From assembly GCA_017395085.1 (NCBI GenBank), contig JAFPWF010000019.1:62001-126000 (forward strand): DNA of 64,000 bases, in the 5' to 3' direction. Below are positions 60,635-64,000 of this stretch, in pieces. The notes beneath the pieces were generated by a model. That model was not told the origin of the DNA. It saw only the letters and a list, made by a program, of their open reading frames with translations, and did no database searches. How positions within the stretch are numbered: the first letter of the stretch is position 1; each line of letters starts with the position of its first letter. Source of the DNA: Oscillospiraceae bacterium (GTDB lineage Bacteria; Bacillota; Clostridia; Oscillospirales; Oscillospiraceae). A program made the translations under genes and the position numbers.

Positions 60635-60663
60635 TTGAAGTCAGCTGATTCGTATGATAAACT
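60635..60663 (+). promoter_or_regulatory. Probable promoter of the EIIC-like gene
   Basis: TTGAAG (60635-60640), 17-bp spacer, TAAACT (60658-60663). Confidence 0.5.
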
Positions 60664-60729
60664 GTTTCAAATATCTGATGGAACAGGCTTGACGGTACGG
60701 ATGTCCCGGACTGCCTGGGAGGAAAGTAC

Positions 60730-61803
60730 ATGGAGAAGTTTCGCGCCTTCCTGAAGCGGAAGAATATAGTGATTTCCGGGAAGCGGTACGGGATTGACGC
60801 GCTTGGCGCCATGGCGCAGGGCCTGTTTTGCTCCCTGCTGATCGGGACAATCCTTCGAACGCTCGGCTCACAGCTCGGCCTTCCCATGTTCGTGGATATC
60901 GGCGCCTATGCAATGGCGGTCTCGGGCCCGGCAATGGCGGTGGCCATCGGCTATGCGCTGCAGGCGCCCCCCATGGTGCTCTTTTCACTCACGGCGGTCG
61001 GCTGGGCGGCAAACGCCGAAGGCGGCGCGGGCGGACCGCTTGCCGTGCTGCTCATTGCGATCATCGCAGCCGAAGTCGGGAAAGCGGTCAGCAAGGAAAC
61101 AAAGATCGATCTTCTTGTGACTCCAGCAGTCACGATTATCACCGGCGTGGCGCTGGCAAAGCTGATAGCCCCTCCGATTGGAACCGCGGCTTCGGCTTTC
61201 GGCATCATCATCGACCGGGCCACCAAGCTGCAGCCTTTCTGGATGGGCATTGCGGTTTCAGTTCTGGTCGGGATCGCGCTGACCCTTCCGATTTCTTCCG
61301 CGGCGATCTGTTCGGTCCTTCAGCTTACGGGGCTTGCGGGCGGTGCCGCCGTGGCGGGCTGCTGCGCGCAGATGGTGGGCTTCGCAGTGATGAGCTTCCG
61401 TGAAAACCGCTGGGGCGGCCTGGTTTCCCAAGGACTCGGGACTTCCATGCTCCAGATGCCGAATATCATCCGCAATCCGAAAGTGTGGATTCCGCCGATT
61501 GTAACCTCAGCCATAACGGGGCCTATTGCGACGTGCCTGTTCCGCCTTGAGATGAACGGCACCCCGATTAACTCCGGAATGGGTACCTGCGGCCTCTGCG
61601 GCCAGATCGGCATCTGGACCGGCTGGCTGGAACCCAGTGCGGAAGCGGTTGCCAAGGGCGCTGTCGCCATCACACCGTCCGGTTTTGACTGGCTGGGAAT
61701 GATCCTGATCTGCTTTGTCATTCCTGCGGTTCTCTGCCCGCTGCTGAACAGAATCTGCGGCAGAATCGGGTGGGTAAAGCCCGGAGACCTGAAACTGAAC
61801 TGA
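60730..61803 (+). CDS. PfoR-like PTS EIIC-type membrane protein (PTS_EIIC_2 family)
   Basis: A 357-residue integral membrane protein with about nine hydrophobic segments. The order (GIDALGAMAQGLFCSLLIGTILRTLG, FVDIGAYAMAVSGPAMAVAIGYALQAPPMVLFS, GGAGGPLAVLLIAIIAAEVGKAVS, VTPAVTIITGVALAKLIAPPIG) is that of the PfoR/PTS_EIIC_2 family. Members are named after a haemolysin regulator of Clostridium perfringens and resemble PTS IIC permeases. No EIIA, EIIB or HPr gene lies nearby, so sugar transport by a full PTS is not supported here. ATG 60730 follows GGGAGG. A hairpin at 61816-61839 (CGAT, TTCCC/GGGAA, ATCG) may end the transcript. Confidence 0.85.
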   Translation: MEKFRAFLKRKNIVISGKRYGIDALGAMAQGLFCSLLIGTILRTLGSQLGLPMFVDIGAYAMAVSGPAMAVAIGYALQAPPMVLFSLTAVGWAANAEGGAGGPLAVLLIAIIAAEVGKAVSKETKIDLLVTPAVTIITGVALAKLIAPPIGTAASAFGIIIDRATKLQPFWMGIAVSVLVGIALTLPISSAAICSVLQLTGLAGGAAVAGCCAQMVGFAVMSFRENRWGGLVSQGLGTSMLQMPNIIRNPKVWIPPIVTSAITGPIATCLFRLEMNGTPINSGMGTCGLCGQIGIWTGWLEPSAEAVAKGAVAITPSGFDWLGMILICFVIPAVLCPLLNRICGRIGWVKPGDLKLN

Positions 61804-61851
61804 AGCAAGCGGTTCCGATAAGTTCCCGTCGGGGAATCGATCGTCTCTTTC

Positions 61852-61881
61852 TTGACAGAACGGGAACTTGGGAAGTATAAT
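61852..61881 (+). promoter_or_regulatory. Promoter of the anti-sigma/STAS/kinase operon
   Basis: Consensus TTGACA (61852-61857), 18-bp spacer, TATAAT (61876-61881). Confidence 0.85.
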
Positions 61882-61937
61882 AATAAAAGACACATTCAAA
61901 GTCCCGTTCACCTGACGGTAGGGGAGGTGCAGACGCA

Positions 61938-62393
61938 ATGAAAATGACAGTTGACGCAACCGTTGACAACTTGAACAAAGTCCTGGCGTTCATCGATGAA
62001 CAGCTGGAAGCGAATAATTGTCCGATGCGCGTCATGCTGGAAATTGATGTGGCGGCGGAAGAAATATTTGTAAACGTCGCCAGCTATGCGTATACTTCAG
62101 GGGTTGGATCTGTTGCCATTGAAGTAAACTTTGAAGATCATCCTAAAGCGGTGGCAATCAGGTTCATTGACAGCGGAATACCCTATAATCCCCTGGAAAA
62201 AGAAGACCCTGATGTTACCCTGCCGGCTGAAAAACGAGGTATCGGAGGTCTCGGCGTCTTCATGGTCAAAAAGAGCATGGACGAAGTAGCCTATGAATAC
62301 AAGGACGGCAAAAATCACCTGACTATCCGCAAATTTTTTGACAGAAAGCATCTACCATTTATGACATCAGAAAAGGAGAAGAAAACATGCTGA
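61938..62393 (+). CDS. Anti-sigma-factor-type serine kinase (RsbW/SpoIIAB-like HATPase)
   Basis: A 151-residue GHKL ATPase of the HATPase_c_2 type. The N box is EIDVAAEEIFVNVASYAYT (~36-54, with Glu and Asn for Mg-ATP). The G1 region is RFIDSGIPYNPLEKEDP (~77-93) and G2 is RGIGGLGVFMVKKSMDEVAYEY (~105-126). Such kinases sequester a sigma factor or phosphorylate a STAS-domain antagonist. ATG 61938 follows GGGGAGG. It overlaps the STAS gene by 7 nt, the classic pairing. No sigma factor gene is adjacent, so the target may be elsewhere. Confidence 0.9.
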   Translation: MKMTVDATVDNLNKVLAFIDEQLEANNCPMRVMLEIDVAAEEIFVNVASYAYTSGVGSVAIEVNFEDHPKAVAIRFIDSGIPYNPLEKEDPDVTLPAEKRGIGGLGVFMVKKSMDEVAYEYKDGKNHLTIRKFFDRKHLPFMTSEKEKKTC

Positions 62394-62686
62394 ACATTGT
62401 GAAATCTGGCGAGGGCGAAAAACTGGTCTGCGCACTGGAAGGAAGACTCGACACCACAACCGCACCGCAGCTGGAAGCGGAACTCAAAGGTGCCCTGGAC
62501 GACGTGAAGGATCTGGTTCTGGATTTTGAGAAGCTGGAATACATCTCCTCAGCCGGGCTGCGCGTTCTGCTCGCAACCCAGAAAGTTATGAACCAGCAGG
62601 GAACAATGGTACTGAAGAACGTCAGCGATGTCATCAATGAAATCTTCGAAGTCACCGGCTTTACCGATATTCTGACCATCGAATAA
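62387..62686 (+). CDS. STAS-domain anti-sigma factor antagonist (RsbV/SpoIIAA-like)
   Basis: A 99-residue single STAS domain. The sequence LEGRLDTTTAPQLEAELKG is followed by LVLDFEKLEYISSAGLRVLLATQK, in which the second Ser of YISSAGL (about residue 56) is the phosphorylation site of this family. NVSDVINEIFEVTGFTDILTI ends the domain. ATG 62387 lies within the last codons of the kinase gene, with AAAAGGAGAAG upstream. Dephosphorylated antagonist would bind the kinase and free its target. The histidine kinase gene follows 40 nt later. Confidence 0.93.
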   Translation: MLNIVKSGEGEKLVCALEGRLDTTTAPQLEAELKGALDDVKDLVLDFEKLEYISSAGLRVLLATQKVMNQQGTMVLKNVSDVINEIFEVTGFTDILTIE

Positions 62687-62726
62687 AAAACCAGGCGAGG
62701 AGAATCATGCAAGAGGTCCAAGGATC

Positions 62727-64000
62727 TTGAAAAGCATTTTCATCAAAAACTTCGCGACGACTGCTCTGGTGCTGACGTTTTGTTTTCTGCTCCTGGCAGT
62801 CAGCTTTATCGGGATCGGCAGAACCTATCTGATCGAAGACTACAGGCGGGATATGATGAACTGCGCCAATGAAGTCAGCCGGACTGCTTCGGCTACGGCG
62901 CGCATGTCGTCACTTTCGGACTGGTCGCTTGGGATGGCCATCAGTACCATTGCGGGATCCACGGGAAATCATATCTTCATTACCGATTCCGACGGCGTGA
63001 TCATCACCTGCTCCGACAGATATCCCCTGTGTGAGCATCTCGGAAGGCAGATCTCGGGAGAGATCATCAGTCAGATGGAATACGGAACGTTTGACGAGTT
63101 TACCACCCTTGATGATCTTTACCCCGAAAAGCGCTATGTCGCTGCCTGCCAGATTACTGCTATGACCGATGGCGAGGTCCTTGGCTACTGTTTTGTCAGC
63201 GCAGGGATCGGTACGATGCTTGGTACCTGGACCAATTATCTCTCCTGGTCTATCATTGCGCTTTCAGCCGTATCCCTGATTGCCCTGCTGATGGTGCTGG
63301 TATATTCCAGACGCATGGCACGTCCATTGGACGAGATTGCCGTGGCGTCCCGGAAGTTTGCCCGGGGGGACTTTTCTCCCCGTGTGCGCCAGACGCAGGA
63401 CACCACCTACGAGATGGGCGCGCTCATCGATTCGTTTAACAAGATGGCGGACTCGCTCGAGCAGGCGGAAAACCGGCGCACGGAGTTCATTGCAAATATT
63501 TCGCATGAACTGCGCACGCCTATGACGACCATTGCGGGTTTTGCCGACGGCATTCTGGACGGGACGATCCCGCCCGAGAGCGAGCGTAAATACCTGGAAT
63601 CGATCCGCGATGAAACCAGGCGCCTCTCGCGTCTGGTAAGGGATATGCTGGATGTGTCGCGGACGAGGTCCCAGGCAATGGACCTGTCGAACCGTACAGT
63701 CTTCGACCTGACGGAGCTCATTCTCCAGACTTTGCTGAGCTTTGAATCCCGCGCGGTGAAAAAGGACCTGGATGTCGACCCGCAGCTGCCGGATAGCCAT
63801 ATTATGGTTTTTGCCGACAAAGACGCCATTACCCGGGTCATCTACAATCTCCTGGATAATGCGGTAAAATTCGCGTCTCCGGGCAGCTGCCTGGTTCTGC
63901 GCCTGTATAAAGACAACAGCAAAGCATATGTAGCGGTGCGAGATTACGGAGAAACCATTCCGCCTGATGATCTGCCATATATTTTTGACCGCTTTCACAA
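62727..64000 (+). CDS. Sensor histidine kinase, C-terminus beyond the window
   Basis: A membrane-bound two-component kinase with about 424 codons present. TM1 is at ~8-30 (ATTALVLTFCFLLLAVSFIGIG). An extracytoplasmic sensor follows (~31-165; FITDSDGVIITCSDRYP hints at a PAS/Cache-like fold). TM2 is at ~175-195, the HAMP domain at ~196-245 (RRMARPLDEIAVASRKFARGDFSPRV) and the H box FIANISHELRTPMTTIAGFADG has His260. The N box NLLDNAVKFA is present; the later G boxes are cut off. The start is TTG 62727, with AAGAGGT and AAGGAT upstream. It is in an operon with the STAS pair and lies 2.9 kb from the response regulator at 59163. Confidence 0.93.
   Translation, partial: MKSIFIKNFATTALVLTFCFLLLAVSFIGIGRTYLIEDYRRDMMNCANEVSRTASATARMSSLSDWSLGMAISTIAGSTGNHIFITDSDGVIITCSDRYPLCEHLGRQISGEIISQMEYGTFDEFTTLDDLYPEKRYVAACQITAMTDGEVLGYCFVSAGIGTMLGTWTNYLSWSIIALSAVSLIALLMVLVYSRRMARPLDEIAVASRKFARGDFSPRVRQTQDTTYEMGALIDSFNKMADSLEQAENRRTEFIANISHELRTPMTTIAGFADGILDGTIPPESERKYLESIRDETRRLSRLVRDMLDVSRTRSQAMDLSNRTVFDLTELILQTLLSFESRAVKKDLDVDPQLPDSHIMVFADKDAITRVIYNLLDNAVKFASPGSCLVLRLYKDNSKAYVAVRDYGETIPPDDLPYIFDRFH

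Overview
The window looks like chromosomal DNA of a moderately GC-rich low-GC-lineage Gram-positive (Firmicutes), most likely class Clostridia. The support is: a T-box leader on aspS, two lysine riboswitches, sigma-A promoters with strong AGGAGG ribosome binding sites, a DUF4364 gene, a class B sortase, and the conserved blocks topA-trmFO-plsX-rnc-radical SAM, smc-ftsY and rsfS-leuS-rpsU. I cannot name genus or species from sequence alone. There is no phage, insertion sequence, CRISPR array or rRNA; one tRNA-Leu(CAG) is present.

Layout. 1-1900 (-): aspS (C-terminus off the edge) with its T-box leader and promoter. 2000-5840 (+): an SLC1-family symporter with altered binding-site residues, a protein I do not recognise, and type I asparaginase. 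5860-12254 (+): tatD, a VanY-type carboxypeptidase, nrdR, a NagB-fold protein lacking both catalytic Asp residues, a hexapeptide transferase, DUF4364, a SpoU methylase and dprA. 12339-18603 (+): topA-trmFO-plsX-rnc-radical SAM, mostly with 4-nt overlaps. 18617-26300: an amino-acid module that separates the radical SAM gene from smc (Asp/Glu racemase, ABC exporter pair, canonical acidic SLC1 symporter, lysine-riboswitch-controlled NhaC antiporter, DUF362 plus a 42-residue membrane protein). 26384-35290 (+): smc with unusually short arms, ftsY, yhbY, a nadD-yqeK fusion, rsfS, leuS and rpsU.

35300-40750: a 1391-residue MBG-repeat surface protein (-) divergent from a class B sortase (+), separated by a repeat-rich promoter region. 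40750-43045: HAD phosphatase, 2-hydroxyacid dehydrogenase, zinc-ribbon membrane protein. 43044-46961 (-): an operon led by a second lysine riboswitch, encoding an AGCS transporter, a YtcJ-type amidohydrolase and an SSAT-like acetyltransferase. 47055-49930: an ADP-ribose module (ADP-ribosylglycohydrolase on +, vWA and macro-domain proteins on -). A nearly identical 17-bp inverted repeat sits on the -35 of both of its promoters. 50000-59040: HD protein, UvrD-type helicase, tRNA-Leu, rlmA, mnmG and a VWA-like/MoxR-like pair. 59085-64000: response regulator, frameshifted FMN reductase, PfoR-like EIIC protein, then an anti-sigma-type kinase, a STAS antagonist and a histidine kinase cut by the window end.

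The observations I rate highest are: (1) the shared operator that ties the ADP-ribosylglycohydrolase, vWA and macro-domain genes into one regulon; (2) a lysine-riboswitch operon whose transporter, hydrolase and thialysine-acetyltransferase-like enzyme suggest handling of lysine analogues or derivatives; (3) a lysine riboswitch on nhaC whose P1 helix uses the same strand as the terminator, as expected for an ON switch; (4) the short-arm SMC; (5) the MBG surface protein with a sortase-like motif but a long cytoplasmic tail.
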